The notes: generated by a model from the sequence alone, not told the origin. A DNA stretch of 64,000 bases from Photobacterium sanctipauli (GCF_003026495.1 NZ_PYMA01000019.1:1-64000); one strand, 5' to 3'. Counted from the first letter of the stretch, positions 36,762 through 45,958 are shown. Numbers and translations: made by a program.

Positions 36762-38019
36762 CGATATTGAAGTGCTGATCATTGACGATGATCAGGACGT
36801 GCTTGACTCATATCAGCAACTACTCGAAATGTCGGGCTACAAAGTCAAAGCCATTACCGACCCAACCCAAGTCACGACATTACTGCATAAAGACTGGCCC
36901 GGCGTGGTCGTCACCGATATGTACATGCCGGGCCTCAGCGGCATGGATTTGCTCGAACATATCAAAAGCCTTGATCCTGAACTGCCCGTTATCATGATCA
37001 CCGGCCACGGTGATATCCCAATGGCAGTTGACGCGGTACGCCGCGGCGCTTTGGATTTTCTGCAAAAGCCTCTCAAGCCAGCAGAGTTACTGTCATTGCT
37101 TGATAAACACTTACCCGTTCGCAAGCAAAAGATAGAGCAGCGCACGACCTTAAGCCAAACCACCAGCGAAGTGCTGCTGGGTGACAGCCCGCTGATCGTA
37201 AAAATACGCGAAAAAATCACCCAGATAGCATTAACCACCCGTGATGTCCTAGTTGAAGGTGAAAACGGTACCGGCCGCCATACCGTCGCCAAACTACTGC
37301 ACCAAAACAGCACCATCAGCCAAGGGCCTTTTGTCACCACCCATGGCCAGAATATTACCTGTACGGCTGACTTGCAGCGCGCAATGATTTCAGCCCGCGG
37401 CGGCAGTATCAGCCTCAACAACCCGCACTTGATGCCTAGCGAAACCCAACAGTGGCTCTGCCGCTTCTTGCTTGAACAAGACCGGCAGAACAAAAAAGAA
37501 GTACGGGTATTGGCAGTCACGGGGACTGACCCCGAATCTTTGGTTGAACAAGAAACCTTGTTACCAGAGCTATTTTATTTCTTAAGCCAGGTGCGATTCC
37601 AGCTACCGCCATTAAAACAGCGCGCTTGCGATATTACCCCTCTGTTCAAGTACTTCTTAAAGCAGAGCTGCCAGAAGCTAAACAAGACAGTTCCGGCGGT
37701 TGATAAAGCCTATATCAATACCCTAAACCGCCATGACTGGACCGGTAATGTGCTTGAGCTTAAGAACGTCGCTGAATTGTATGCCATTGGTATCGTCAAG
37801 CTGGCAGGGCAAGATCGCACCAAGCCACTGGAACAAATGAGCAGCCCGCTAGATGATTTGGTCGATAGCTATGAGAAGCAAGTGATCGAGGATGCCTTGT
37901 ACCTCTTTGCTGGCCGGATCAACGACGTCTCAAACTACCTGCAAGTGCCGCGTAAAAAACTGTACTTGAGAATGAAAAAGCACAACCTCGATAAGTCAGA
38001 ATATAAGGTACACGGCTAG
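36748..38019 (+). CDS. PgtA-like NtrC-family regulator, degenerate AAA+
   Basis: A 423-residue response regulator. The receiver domain (residues 1-125) has phospho-acceptor D57 in VTDMYMPG and K107 in LQKPLK. The central AAA+ domain (about 140-370) is degenerate: Walker A reads GENGTGRHT with R177 where lysine is expected, the usual LFLDE Walker B is ISLNN (N224-N225), and no GAFTGA loop is present. The C-terminal Fis-type helix-turn-helix (DVSNYLQVPRKKLYLRMKKH) looks intact. It is therefore unlikely to drive sigma-54 polymerase by ATP hydrolysis and may act as a plain DNA-binding regulator. ATG 36754 is an alternative start. Confidence 0.82.
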   Translation: MIMNNDIEVLIIDDDQDVLDSYQQLLEMSGYKVKAITDPTQVTTLLHKDWPGVVVTDMYMPGLSGMDLLEHIKSLDPELPVIMITGHGDIPMAVDAVRRGALDFLQKPLKPAELLSLLDKHLPVRKQKIEQRTTLSQTTSEVLLGDSPLIVKIREKITQIALTTRDVLVEGENGTGRHTVAKLLHQNSTISQGPFVTTHGQNITCTADLQRAMISARGGSISLNNPHLMPSETQQWLCRFLLEQDRQNKKEVRVLAVTGTDPESLVEQETLLPELFYFLSQVRFQLPPLKQRACDITPLFKYFLKQSCQKLNKTVPAVDKAYINTLNRHDWTGNVLELKNVAELYAIGIVKLAGQDRTKPLEQMSSPLDDLVDSYEKQVIEDALYLFAGRINDVSNYLQVPRKKLYLRMKKHNLDKSEYKVHG

Positions 38020-38056
38020 CTTGATACATTAGCCTTGGGTCAATCCTTAAAAACCA

Positions 38057-38085
38057 AAGAAGCCAGCATATCAGTGCTGGCTTCT
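38057..38085. terminator. Terminator after pgtA
   Basis: Stem GAAGCCAGCA with TGCTGGCTTC between convergent pgtA and the porin gene. The T content on the plus strand is modest (TCGTTATT). Confidence 0.7.
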
Positions 38086-38124
38086 CGTTATTATCAAGCC
38101 TATACCATTAGGCGCTTTGCGGTT

Positions 38125-39135
38125 TTAGTACTCGTAACGCAGACCGAGGTACATGTAGTCATCGTCGGCGTCACCGGAATAACTGCCTTCGCCATCACGG
38201 AAGACATAACTACCAAATACCGATGAACGTGACGTCAGTTTGTATTGTGCTTCCAACGTTGTGTCACTTAGCTCCAATTCATCCTGATCGTTATCCAACC
38301 AACGATAGCCACCGCGCAATACCCACTCATCACTGACATCGTAGACAATGGTGAACTCCACCACTTCATCTTTGCTCTTGATTAAACCATCATCGACTTC
38401 GTCTTCAGAGTAGGTCAAGCCAAACAAGGCATCACCAATGTAATAGCGAGTACCGATACCCCATACATAGTAATCTTTATCGCTTATATCACCTTCATTC
38501 GCTTGATAGATGACCACAGGTGCCAACTTACCAGCATTGCCCATATCAAAGGTATAGCGTAGTGCAATGTTATAACCGGTATCTAAGTCAGAGTCACTGT
38601 TACCGAGAATGTAGGCCACCGACACATCCAAGTAGTCATAACTGTTTTGGTACTGCAAGGTGCCATCTTGACGGAATACCTGTGTTGCAGTCGAATCAAC
38701 CTCACCAACTTGGCGGGCAATCGCAATATCCGAGGCGGCAAATACATCAGCAATGTCAGTAAACATGATCAAACCAGACGCGACACGGCCACCGGTGAAG
38801 CGTCCATAATCGCCAGCATCAATCCCCGCCCAGACATAACGGGCCGTGAAGCTATCATTGCCTTTTCCAGCATTGGCACCTTCAGCAGCATTCACCTGGT
38901 ATTCCGCCCAGCCGATCACCGAGACATCGTCATTGACTGTTTGCGAGCCACCCAGCCCCAAACGGGCATCGAATTTACCCTTTACATCATCTTCGCCCTT
39001 ATCGGTAACGTTGAAGGCTAAACGGCCGTAGATATCGATGGTCGAACCATCGGCACCTTGGAATATGGTCCCTGCCTGGGCGTATCCTGTGCCTAGTAAC
39101 GCCGAAACTGCCACTGCTAATGCTACTCTTTTCAT
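38125..39135 (-). CDS. General porin (OmpU/OmpC-like)
   Basis: A 336-residue outer-membrane protein with a signal peptide cleaved after YAQA (residue 22). It is a 16-strand-type Gram-negative porin: GADGSTIDIYGRLAFNVTD at the mature start, the YVWAGIDAGDYGRFTGGR loop, and the terminal aromatic MYLGLRYEY needed for BamA-dependent assembly. AGGAG lies six bases before ATG 39135; a TTG six bases further upstream is rejected. It lies next to the Pgt-like operon on the opposite strand. Confidence 0.88.
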   Translation of the reverse strand: MKRVALAVAVSALLGTGYAQAGTIFQGADGSTIDIYGRLAFNVTDKGEDDVKGKFDARLGLGGSQTVNDDVSVIGWAEYQVNAAEGANAGKGNDSFTARYVWAGIDAGDYGRFTGGRVASGLIMFTDIADVFAASDIAIARQVGEVDSTATQVFRQDGTLQYQNSYDYLDVSVAYILGNSDSDLDTGYNIALRYTFDMGNAGKLAPVVIYQANEGDISDKDYYVWGIGTRYYIGDALFGLTYSEDEVDDGLIKSKDEVVEFTIVYDVSDEWVLRGGYRWLDNDQDELELSDTTLEAQYKLTSRSSVFGSYVFRDGEGSYSGDADDDYMYLGLRYEY

Positions 39136-39331
39136 GTTCAACTCCTGTTGTACATTTTTATTGTCGAAGCCGTCATTGGCTTCGTAAAAGCACTATAAAA
39201 AACGAAATACTCAATACTAAACAGACATATCAAGCACTTATTTGCGCTTAATTAGCATAGTACATATATTCAGATGGTGAATATTTATTGAACTTTATTG
39301 CGAAGTTAGAAATGAATAGCTTTAGCGGGAT

Positions 39332-39364
39332 CAAAAAAGGGAAGCATCGCTGCTTCCCTTTTCA
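39332..39364 (-). terminator. Terminator of the KdgM-like gene
   Basis: A perfect stem (AAAAGGGAAGCA with TGCTTCCCTTTT), loop TCGC. On the minus strand the hairpin runs into a T run followed by GA. Confidence 0.88.
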
Positions 39365-39386
39365 ATTGATTCGATATCAAACGGGC

Positions 39387-40034
39387 TTAGAAGCCGTAAG
39401 AAGCACCGAATACGAATGCGTTGTTATCGTTGTCACCTTGGTTGCGGTACTCAACGTATGGCTGAACGCCGTTACGAGTCCAAGTAGCACGCAGCTCGTG
39501 ATCCATTACTTCAGCATCAATCATGTAGATGTTGTTGTAAGACAAACCAACTTCCATATCAGTTAGGTTGTAAGCGATACGGTTATCCATACGGTAGTCT
39601 GTATCGTTGTCAGCATCAGTTGCATCAATGTGGGCACGAGTACGGTTGCTAATTGCGATACCGTTGTCGAAGTTGTAGCCGATTTTAACTAGCGGGCGGT
39701 ACTGAATAGACTCACCAGCCTGAATTAGGTGTTGGTAACCTGCTGCAACCCATAGGTTATCAGTAAGGTTGAATGATTGCTCACCACCAACAGTAACGTA
39801 TGCAGAAGACGCATCACCTTCTAGATCACCAATCTGAATACCATCGAACTCAGTGTAAACTGTCAAGCCACCAAGTGAGTTAGTAAAAGTGTGGCCAGCT
39901 TCAAGTGTAGATGTCGCACTTGAACCGTGGAATGCCTTATTATCGTGGAACTGTACGTTACCAGTTACGTAAGATGACGCCATTGCGCCTTGTGCCATAA
40001 GTAGTGCTACTGCGCCTAGTGCGAAACGTTTCAT
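39387..40034 (-). CDS. KdgM/NanC-like outer-membrane channel
   Basis: A 215-residue outer-membrane beta-barrel with a signal peptide cleaved near MAS-S (residue 20). The alternating aromatic strands and the C-terminal VQPYVEYRNQGDNDNNAFVFGASYGF region resemble the 12-strand KdgM family that passes acidic oligosaccharides such as oligogalacturonate or sialic acid. No pectin, alginate or sialic-acid catabolic gene is nearby, so the substrate is open. AGGAG precedes the ATG. A strong biased codon pattern suggests high expression. Confidence 0.75.
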   Translation of the reverse strand: MKRFALGAVALLMAQGAMASSYVTGNVQFHDNKAFHGSSATSTLEAGHTFTNSLGGLTVYTEFDGIQIGDLEGDASSAYVTVGGEQSFNLTDNLWVAAGYQHLIQAGESIQYRPLVKIGYNFDNGIAISNRTRAHIDATDADNDTDYRMDNRIAYNLTDMEVGLSYNNIYMIDAEVMDHELRATWTRNGVQPYVEYRNQGDNDNNAFVFGASYGF

Positions 40035-40471
40035 TCTGAACTCCTAAAGTATTATTCACGCGGCTTTTGCCGTCATTTTATTTTTTTACAGCTAGAATTA
40101 TCATTCACAAAATGGATACTATCGACAATGAACATAAACCAAATCGCGCAGCGCACTGCACCAGAATAATATATCGACCAAGCTGTAAATTACACCAATA
40201 AATATCACACAAACCTGTAATATCAAGGATAAACAGAAGAGAAAATGCCCCAAACAAGAGTCAAACCCGCTTCCTTTGAGAAGCAAATTATCTTAAAAAG
40301 CTGAATGTAAGCTGAACAAAGTAAGCGGAAATTCATTTAAAATATAACTGTGATCTAGGCTTAATTTTGAAGCGTGAAATATGTGATCAATATCCTTTCA
40401 TCCCGGTGCTTGCAGGCGTATAGAGGGGGCGTTTACAATGCGCTTCTACTTCATCAGCTCGGTAACAACTA
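40035..40471. other. Divergent intergenic region
   Basis: This 437-bp AT-rich region is upstream of both the KdgM-like gene and rlmA. A partial CRP-like half-site (TGTGATCAATATC, about 40381-40393) is visible, but the second half is poor. No ORF or strong RNA structure. Confidence 0.4.
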
Positions 40472-41287
40472 ATGTCATATCAATGCCCGCTTTGTCACTC
40501 GGCGCTTGAACAGCAAGCCAATACTTGGCGCTGCCACAATAATCATCAATTTGATTTAGCCAAGGAAGGGTATGTCAATTTGATGCCGGCACATCACAAA
40601 GGATCCAAAAACCCTGGTGACAACAAGGAGATGATGCAGTCACGCCGTTTGTTTTTGGAAGCCGGCCACTATGATCCTTTGAGAAAAAAGGTGATTGAAG
40701 CCCTAGAGCAATACCTGCCAGAGCAAGCCGAGCAGCTATTGGATATTGGTTGTGGCGAAGGCTACTACACATCGGGCTTTGCCAGCGCCCTGCAAGATCA
40801 CCCAGCCCTTGAAGTGCATGGGTTAGATATATCCAAGATCGCGGTTCGCTATGCTGCCAAGCGCTACAAGCAATGCCACTTTTGTGTCGCTTCTAGCCAC
40901 CGCTTACCCTTTGCCGACAATGCCCTTGACGGTATCGTTCGTATTTATGCCCCTTGTAAAACTGAAGAATTGGTTCGCTCTGTAAAACAAGGCGGCATTG
41001 TGGTCACGGTAACCCCGGCTGCACGCCACTTATACCAGTTAAAAGCGCTGATTTATAAGGATGTTAGGCTGCATGACATGACAGCCGAAACCATCGACGG
41101 TTTCGAGTTGGTCAGTGATAACCAGTTGCAATACACCATGTCACTGGGCGGCGACGAGGCCACGGCACTGATGCAAATGACCCCTTTTGCTTGGAAAACC
41201 AGCGATAAGGTATGGCAACAATTGGCAGCAAGCGATGTGTTTAGCTGCGAGGCCGACTTCTCAATCCGGGTATACCGTAAGAAATAG
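40472..41287 (+). CDS. rlmA: 23S rRNA (guanine-745 N1) methyltransferase
   Basis: A 271-residue SAM-dependent methyltransferase. The N-terminal zinc site is C5, C8, C21 and H25, followed by the RlmA hallmark FDLAKEGYVNLMPAHHKGSKNPGDNKEM. The SAM-binding motif LLDIGCGEGYY is near residues 89-99. RlmA modifies G745 in helix 35 of 23S rRNA in Gram-negative bacteria. Confidence 0.95.
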   Translation: MSYQCPLCHSALEQQANTWRCHNNHQFDLAKEGYVNLMPAHHKGSKNPGDNKEMMQSRRLFLEAGHYDPLRKKVIEALEQYLPEQAEQLLDIGCGEGYYTSGFASALQDHPALEVHGLDISKIAVRYAAKRYKQCHFCVASSHRLPFADNALDGIVRIYAPCKTEELVRSVKQGGIVVTVTPAARHLYQLKALIYKDVRLHDMTAETIDGFELVSDNQLQYTMSLGGDEATALMQMTPFAWKTSDKVWQQLAASDVFSCEADFSIRVYRKK

Positions 41288-41295
41288 CCACCAAT

Positions 41296-41331
41296 GATAT
41301 TGGTTATCAATAACATTTGATAACCAATATC
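41296..41331. repeat. Perfect 15-bp inverted repeat
   Basis: GATATTGGTTATCAA and its exact reverse complement flank a 6-nt loop (TAACAT), starting eight bases after the rlmA stop codon. No T run follows. It could be a factor-independent transcript end, a stabilising hairpin, or an operator for the following ChaN-like gene. Confidence 0.8.
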
Positions 41332-41441
41332 AACTCATTTATCATCGCGCACTGTCTATAATTTCTTAAGCATACTTATTAAGTATCGTTTTTATCCCAT
41401 ACTTTCTGATGCTTACTAAAATACCAACGGTGCCGTAACCA

Positions 41442-42440
41442 ATGAATAAATGGCTTTCTCTTGGCTTAATCAGCCTACTTGCGGGATGCGCATCCCAAGC
41501 TCCTTCAACCCAGCCACTTTCTACTCCGCCAATTACACAAGCGCCAGCCACGTTTTACGATTACACCATCCATAGCCCGCAAGGCGAAACGATGACACTG
41601 TCAGCCCTTGCTGGTGCGCTGAAAGAGGCAGATGTCGTATTGGTCGGAGAGTGGCACGGCCATCCTGCCGCCCATTTACTCCAAGCTCAGCTGTTTGCTG
41701 CCCTTTACGCCCAGAACCCAAACATGGCGCTGTCCATGGAGCAATTCACCCGTGACAAACAGCATGTTGTGAACCAGTACCTGGCCAGCGAGATCGGTGA
41801 AAAGACACTGATTAAGGAAGGGAACGCTTGGCCAAATTACAGCAGCGACTACCGCCCATTGGTCGAGTTTGCCAAACAAAACCAGCTCGATGTCATTGCC
41901 GCCAACGCCCCGAAACCCATTGTGCGTTGCATTGGCAAGCAAGGACCCGGTTACCTGGATCGACTACCGGCAGTAGAACGTAAATGGGTGGCAGAAAGCC
42001 TGACACTCGACAACGACGCCTACCATGAGAAGTTCAATGCCTCAATGCACCATGGCGATGAGGAAAAAACCAAGCGCCAGTTTGCCGCGCAAACCGCCTG
42101 GGATGACACCATGGCTGAGAGTATGGTGAACTACCTCGCCCTTAACCCTAGTAAGCAAATCATCCATACCGCCGGCCTTTTCCATGTGGCAGAAGGCCTG
42201 GGCACTGCCGCCCGAATCAAGGCTCGCAACCCTAATCTCACGGTGATGATGGTCACGCCAGTGACAGAAAAAGCGCAGGTCGCAGAAGGCTCACCAGACT
42301 TTACGGTTGATGTTATGCCAATACCAACGGCCTATGTCGACAAAGATACGATGAAGGCGGCCATGAAAGAGATCTATGGTCGCAACCATGATTTGAAGTG
42401 CTACCAAGCAGCAGAAGATAATACCAACCTGGATAAGTAA
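41442..42440 (+). CDS. ChaN-family lipoprotein
   Basis: A 332-residue lipoprotein. The signal peptide ends in the lipobox LLAG-C16, so it should be lipidated and membrane-anchored. The body follows the ChaN/haem-binding uptake fold: DVVLVGEWHGHPAAHLLQ, ALSMEQFTRDKQ, and the histidine in IIHTAGLFHVAEGLG. ChaN-type proteins bind haem as cofacial dimers in some bacteria and are linked to iron. The gene is monocistronic with a short upstream region. Confidence 0.85.
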   Translation: MNKWLSLGLISLLAGCASQAPSTQPLSTPPITQAPATFYDYTIHSPQGETMTLSALAGALKEADVVLVGEWHGHPAAHLLQAQLFAALYAQNPNMALSMEQFTRDKQHVVNQYLASEIGEKTLIKEGNAWPNYSSDYRPLVEFAKQNQLDVIAANAPKPIVRCIGKQGPGYLDRLPAVERKWVAESLTLDNDAYHEKFNASMHHGDEEKTKRQFAAQTAWDDTMAESMVNYLALNPSKQIIHTAGLFHVAEGLGTAARIKARNPNLTVMMVTPVTEKAQVAEGSPDFTVDVMPIPTAYVDKDTMKAAMKEIYGRNHDLKCYQAAEDNTNLDK

Positions 42441-43047
42441 TTGATCTCAGTATTACGCAGGAAAAATCGTTGTTATCAAGGCAGAGATTGCAGTGACTAG
42501 TGGCTCTAATGACAAAATCTCTAACGTAGAGAACAGCGGTTTTAACCAGTAAGACTGATCAAGTGCTTATGTAGGTTGGTATGAATAACCCGCGCCAGAA
42601 AGAACTGAACCCCACCGGCGGCCAAGCTTGTGGGGTTCATTGGGAGGAGATATTGACTCACAAGCTAATATCTCGAGTACCTTGCGGTACGGGGAAATTA
42701 TCATGTTAACTACCTTGCCAGAAGCTGAATACCCTCTGCTGGGCATGCGACATAGAGCACATATTTGATCCTAATTTCACCCTATCCATTTACTAATAGC
42801 TTGTTCAGCCATTTGCTCTCCATCTACAGAACACTCTTCCCCAAAATATTCTCACTACAGGGATATAAACCGGGCAATACAGTCACGACCAAATATCCCC
42901 CTACCAAGAAACAATAGCCAAGACGATAAGAACACCAATTGTTTATTTTTTGTTAAATTTTATATGTTCTTTTTATGTGGTTTGCGATAAAACATTATGC
43001 CAAGAGGTGATAAAGCCTCGAATAATCACAACAGGGAGCTTGCGAAA
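42441..43047 (+). other. Long gene-free region with three consecutive hairpins
   Basis: A 607-bp region without a convincing ORF. Three adjacent stems are readable at 42606-42690: TGAACCCCAC/GTGGGGTTCA (10 bp), GAGATATT/AATATCTC (8 bp), and GTACC-TTGC-GGTAC (5 bp). The first may end the ChaN-like transcript. The trio could also be a small RNA. The AT-rich part from about 42930 should hold the promoter of the ABC operon. Confidence 0.45.
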
Positions 43048-44022
43048 ATGGAATTCAATAAAAACAAACTACTCACTGCAATTTGCATGGCCGCCTCAAT
43101 GACATTGGCTTCAACCTCTGCACTTGCCGATGTCGCTAAAGTCGCCGTTTCCCAAATTGTCGAACACCCTGCACTTGATGCTGCGAGGGAGGGCTTGCTT
43201 GATGGCCTGAAAGAAAAAGGATATGTCGAAGGTGAGAACCTCGAGTTCACTTACCAAACCGCACAAGGTAACCCTGCGATTGCCGTCCAAATTGCCAAAC
43301 AGTTTGTTGGCGAAAGGCCAGATGTCCTTGTCGGCATTGCCACCCCAACCGCGCAGGCACTGGCGGCTTCAACCCGCTCAATCCCTGTTGTCTTTACTGC
43401 CGTCACCGATCCGGTAGGCGCGAAGTTGGTCAAGAACATGGATAAGCCAAGCCGTAACGTCACAGGCCTGTCGGATCTGTCTCCTGTCGCCCAGCATGTT
43501 GAGCTAATGCAAGAGCTACTACCCGAGATGAAAAGCATTGGTGTTGTCTTCAACCCAGGTGAAGCTAATGCCGTGGCCCTCGTCGAATTGCTGCGGGCAG
43601 CTGCCGATGAAAAAGGGCTCACCGTCGTTGAGGGCACCGCGCTGAAAAGTGCCGATGTCCAATCAGCGGCGCAAATTGTGGCGTCCAAGGCCGATGTTAT
43701 TTACGCCCCAACCGACAATACCGTCGCCAGCGCCATTGAAGGTTTAGTCAATGCGGGCAACCAAGCCAAAACACCGATTGTCGGCGCTTCAACCACCTAC
43801 ATTGAAAGTGGTGCTCTGGCAGCCCTTGGGTTCGACTACTACCAAGTTGGGGTGCAAACCGCCGACTATGTTGATGCCCTAATCAAAGGCAAAAAAGTCG
43901 CTGAGCTACCTGTAAAGGTGGCGAAAGGGTCTGATCTTGCGTTGAACCAAAAAGCAGCAGACAAACTGGGTATTACCTTCCCGAAATCCGTGGTTGAACG
44001 CGCCACCTCCATCGAGAAGTAA
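43048..44022 (+). CDS. TrpX-type ABC substrate-binding protein
   Basis: A 324-residue secreted binding protein. The signal peptide ends in SALA (about residue 27 of the start chosen). The mature part is of the ABC_sub_bind type (PF04392 in memory): VSQIVEHPALDAAREGL, GIATPTAQALAAST, VVFTAVTDPVGAKLV. Related TrpX proteins in streptococci bind tryptophan, but the family also contains other ligands. ATG 43048 follows AGGGAG by nine bases and gives a standard signal peptide, so it is preferred to ATG 42997. It heads an operon with a permease and an ATPase. Confidence 0.85.
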   Translation: MEFNKNKLLTAICMAASMTLASTSALADVAKVAVSQIVEHPALDAAREGLLDGLKEKGYVEGENLEFTYQTAQGNPAIAVQIAKQFVGERPDVLVGIATPTAQALAASTRSIPVVFTAVTDPVGAKLVKNMDKPSRNVTGLSDLSPVAQHVELMQELLPEMKSIGVVFNPGEANAVALVELLRAAADEKGLTVVEGTALKSADVQSAAQIVASKADVIYAPTDNTVASAIEGLVNAGNQAKTPIVGASTTYIESGALAALGFDYYQVGVQTADYVDALIKGKKVAELPVKVAKGSDLALNQKAADKLGITFPKSVVERATSIEK

Positions 44023-44103
44023 CCACCATTCGCTCTGTGGTTCTATCCGTTTTTTAGATCCGCAGAGCCAACCCACCGTCTTATTATTGCAAGGAGAATA
44101 AGG

Positions 44104-45033
44104 ATGTCTTTCTTTGCCTTTATCGGTACCCTGGAAATCGGCCTGGTCTACGGTTTGGTGGCTCTCGGGGTGTACCTCACCTTCCGCGTTCTGGATTTCC
44201 CCGATCTCAGCGTCGACGGTAGCTTTCCAATGGGAGCCGCCGTTGCCGCCACCGCAATTGTTGCCGGCGTGGATCCATGGCTAGCCACGCTATTGGCGAT
44301 TGGCGCGGGCGGCCTATGCGGCTTGGTCACCGCTTTTCTTGCTGTGCGCTGCGGTATCCTCCACCTGCTCGCCAGTATCCTCACTATGATTGCCGCGTTC
44401 TCGATCAACATTCGCATCATGGGCAGCCCCAACCTATCGCTGCTCGGGGAAGATACCCTATTCACCCCCTTCGAATTGCTTGCGTTCGACTGGGGTGTCG
44501 ACGAGGGCCTTGTGCGCCTTGCCATTGTTGCGCTGTTGGTTATTTTCAGTGGTTGGTTTATCACCCGCTTGCTCGCTAGCGACTTTGGCCTTGGCCTTCG
44601 TGCGACCGGCGTCAACAGCCGTATGGTCAATGCCCAAGGCGGCAACACCGCGCTATATACCTACTTTGGCCTTGCGCTATCAAACGGCTTGGTTGGTTTT
44701 TCAGGCGCATTGTTTGCCCAAACCAACAGCTTTGCCGATGTCACTTCAGGCGTCGGCACCATCGTCGTCGGCCTTGCCGCCGTCATACTCGGGCAAACCT
44801 TGATCCCGGGACGCAAAATCTGGGTCGCGGTTGTGGCTGTGATCCTAGGCTCGGTGCTGTACCGCTTGGCGGTGGCATTTGCGCTAAGTAGCGGCATGTT
44901 CGGCTTGCAAGCGTCCGATCTTAACCTGATCACCGCTGTACTGGTTGCAATGGCACTCATCGCCCCAAGGATGAAAAGCCGCTTCCAACGCAAAAAGAAA
45001 AACAGTGCACTGGGTGCCAAGAAGTTAGCCTAA
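44104..45033 (+). CDS. TrpY-type ABC permease
   Basis: A 309-residue inner-membrane permease of the branched-chain amino-acid type (LivH-like), with eight or nine hydrophobic segments. It includes YFGLALSNGLVGFSGALFAQTNSFADV and GLAAVILGQTLIPG, hallmarks of the TrpY-like partners of ABC_sub_bind proteins. AAGGAG precedes the ATG. It works with the flanking binding protein and ATPase. Confidence 0.85.
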   Translation: MSFFAFIGTLEIGLVYGLVALGVYLTFRVLDFPDLSVDGSFPMGAAVAATAIVAGVDPWLATLLAIGAGGLCGLVTAFLAVRCGILHLLASILTMIAAFSINIRIMGSPNLSLLGEDTLFTPFELLAFDWGVDEGLVRLAIVALLVIFSGWFITRLLASDFGLGLRATGVNSRMVNAQGGNTALYTYFGLALSNGLVGFSGALFAQTNSFADVTSGVGTIVVGLAAVILGQTLIPGRKIWVAVVAVILGSVLYRLAVAFALSSGMFGLQASDLNLITAVLVAMALIAPRMKSRFQRKKKNSALGAKKLA

Positions 45034-45053
45034 GCAGTATATAGGGAAATAAC

Positions 45054-45848
45054 ATGATTGAGCTAAACGACATTCGCGTCACCTTCAATGAGGGGACGAT
45101 ACTGGAAAACCAGGCACTGAAGGGGGTTTCACTCCAAGTACCGGAAAAGCAATTTGTCACCGTCATTGGCTCTAATGGCGCGGGCAAGTCAACCTTGCTC
45201 GGTGCCGTCAGCGGCGAAACCCCGATGGTTGGCGGCCAAGTGCTTATCGACAATATTGATGTGACCAACAAGTCGGTACACCAACGCGCCCAGTATGCTG
45301 CCAGGGTTTTCCAAGACCCACTCGCGGGCACCTGTGGCTCGCTCACTATCGAGGAGAACATGGCACTGGCCTACAAGCGAGGGGGGAAACGAAGCTGGAA
45401 GCTCGCGCTGTCCAGCAACCGGCGCAAGCTATTCCAAGAGCGGATCAGTATTTTGGGCCTTGGCCTCGAAGACAGGCTGGGCGATAGCATTGGCCTGCTG
45501 TCTGGCGGCCAGCGCCAAGCCGTCAGCTTGGTAATGGCAACATTGGCTGACAGCAAGCTCCTGCTGCTGGATGAACATACTGCTGCTCTCGATCCCCGTA
45601 TGGCGGCTTTTGTCCTTGCTCTTACTAACAAAGTGGTGAAGGAGTTCGATTTGACCGTCATGATGGTGACCCACTCGATGAAAGACGCCCTCACCTACGG
45701 TGAGCGAACCGTCATGCTTCACCAAGGGGAGATCGTACTGGATGTCGACGGAGAGGAACGGGCGCAAATGGACGTCAAGCAGCTGCTTGAAATGTTCAGC
45801 AAGGTGCGGGGCGAGGAGCTGGCTGACGATAGCCTGCTGCTGAGTTAA
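45054..45848 (+). CDS. TrpZ-type ABC ATPase
   Basis: A 264-residue ATPase with Walker A GSNGAGKST, signature LLSGGQRQAVSL, Walker B LLLLDEHTAALD and switch VTHSM. It is the third gene of the operon and is followed by a terminator. The substrate of the complete transporter is not shown by the sequence; tryptophan or another aromatic or small organic ligand is possible. Confidence 0.87.
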   Translation: MIELNDIRVTFNEGTILENQALKGVSLQVPEKQFVTVIGSNGAGKSTLLGAVSGETPMVGGQVLIDNIDVTNKSVHQRAQYAARVFQDPLAGTCGSLTIEENMALAYKRGGKRSWKLALSSNRRKLFQERISILGLGLEDRLGDSIGLLSGGQRQAVSLVMATLADSKLLLLDEHTAALDPRMAAFVLALTNKVVKEFDLTVMMVTHSMKDALTYGERTVMLHQGEIVLDVDGEERAQMDVKQLLEMFSKVRGEELADDSLLLS

Positions 45849-45920
45849 TCTCACTTCTTCATCGCTACCACGGTGGATTTAAAGTAAACTATGGTTACCC
45901 AAGCTGCTTGGGTATACAGT

Positions 45921-45945
45921 GCCCAGCCATGCTGGGCCTTTTTGA
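45921..45945 (+). terminator. Terminator after the TrpXYZ-like operon
   Basis: Stem GCCCAGC with GCTGGGC, loop CAT, then CTTTTT. Confidence 0.85.
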
Positions 45946-45958
45946 CTTTAGGAAAACC

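Noticed and set aside
36837-37520. A 227-residue minus-strand ORF within the PgtA-like gene
   Set aside because: It is antisense to the receiver and AAA+ coding region and shows no recognisable domain.
36748-38019. The PgtA-like gene as a broken pseudogene
   Set aside because: The reading frame is complete, and the receiver and DNA-binding ends are well preserved. The altered AAA+ motifs look like specialisation, not decay.
43048-45848. A T-box or tryptophan leader upstream of the TrpXYZ-like operon
   Set aside because: T-boxes are essentially a Gram-positive feature. No T-box motif and no tryptophan-rich leader peptide could be read in 42441-43047.
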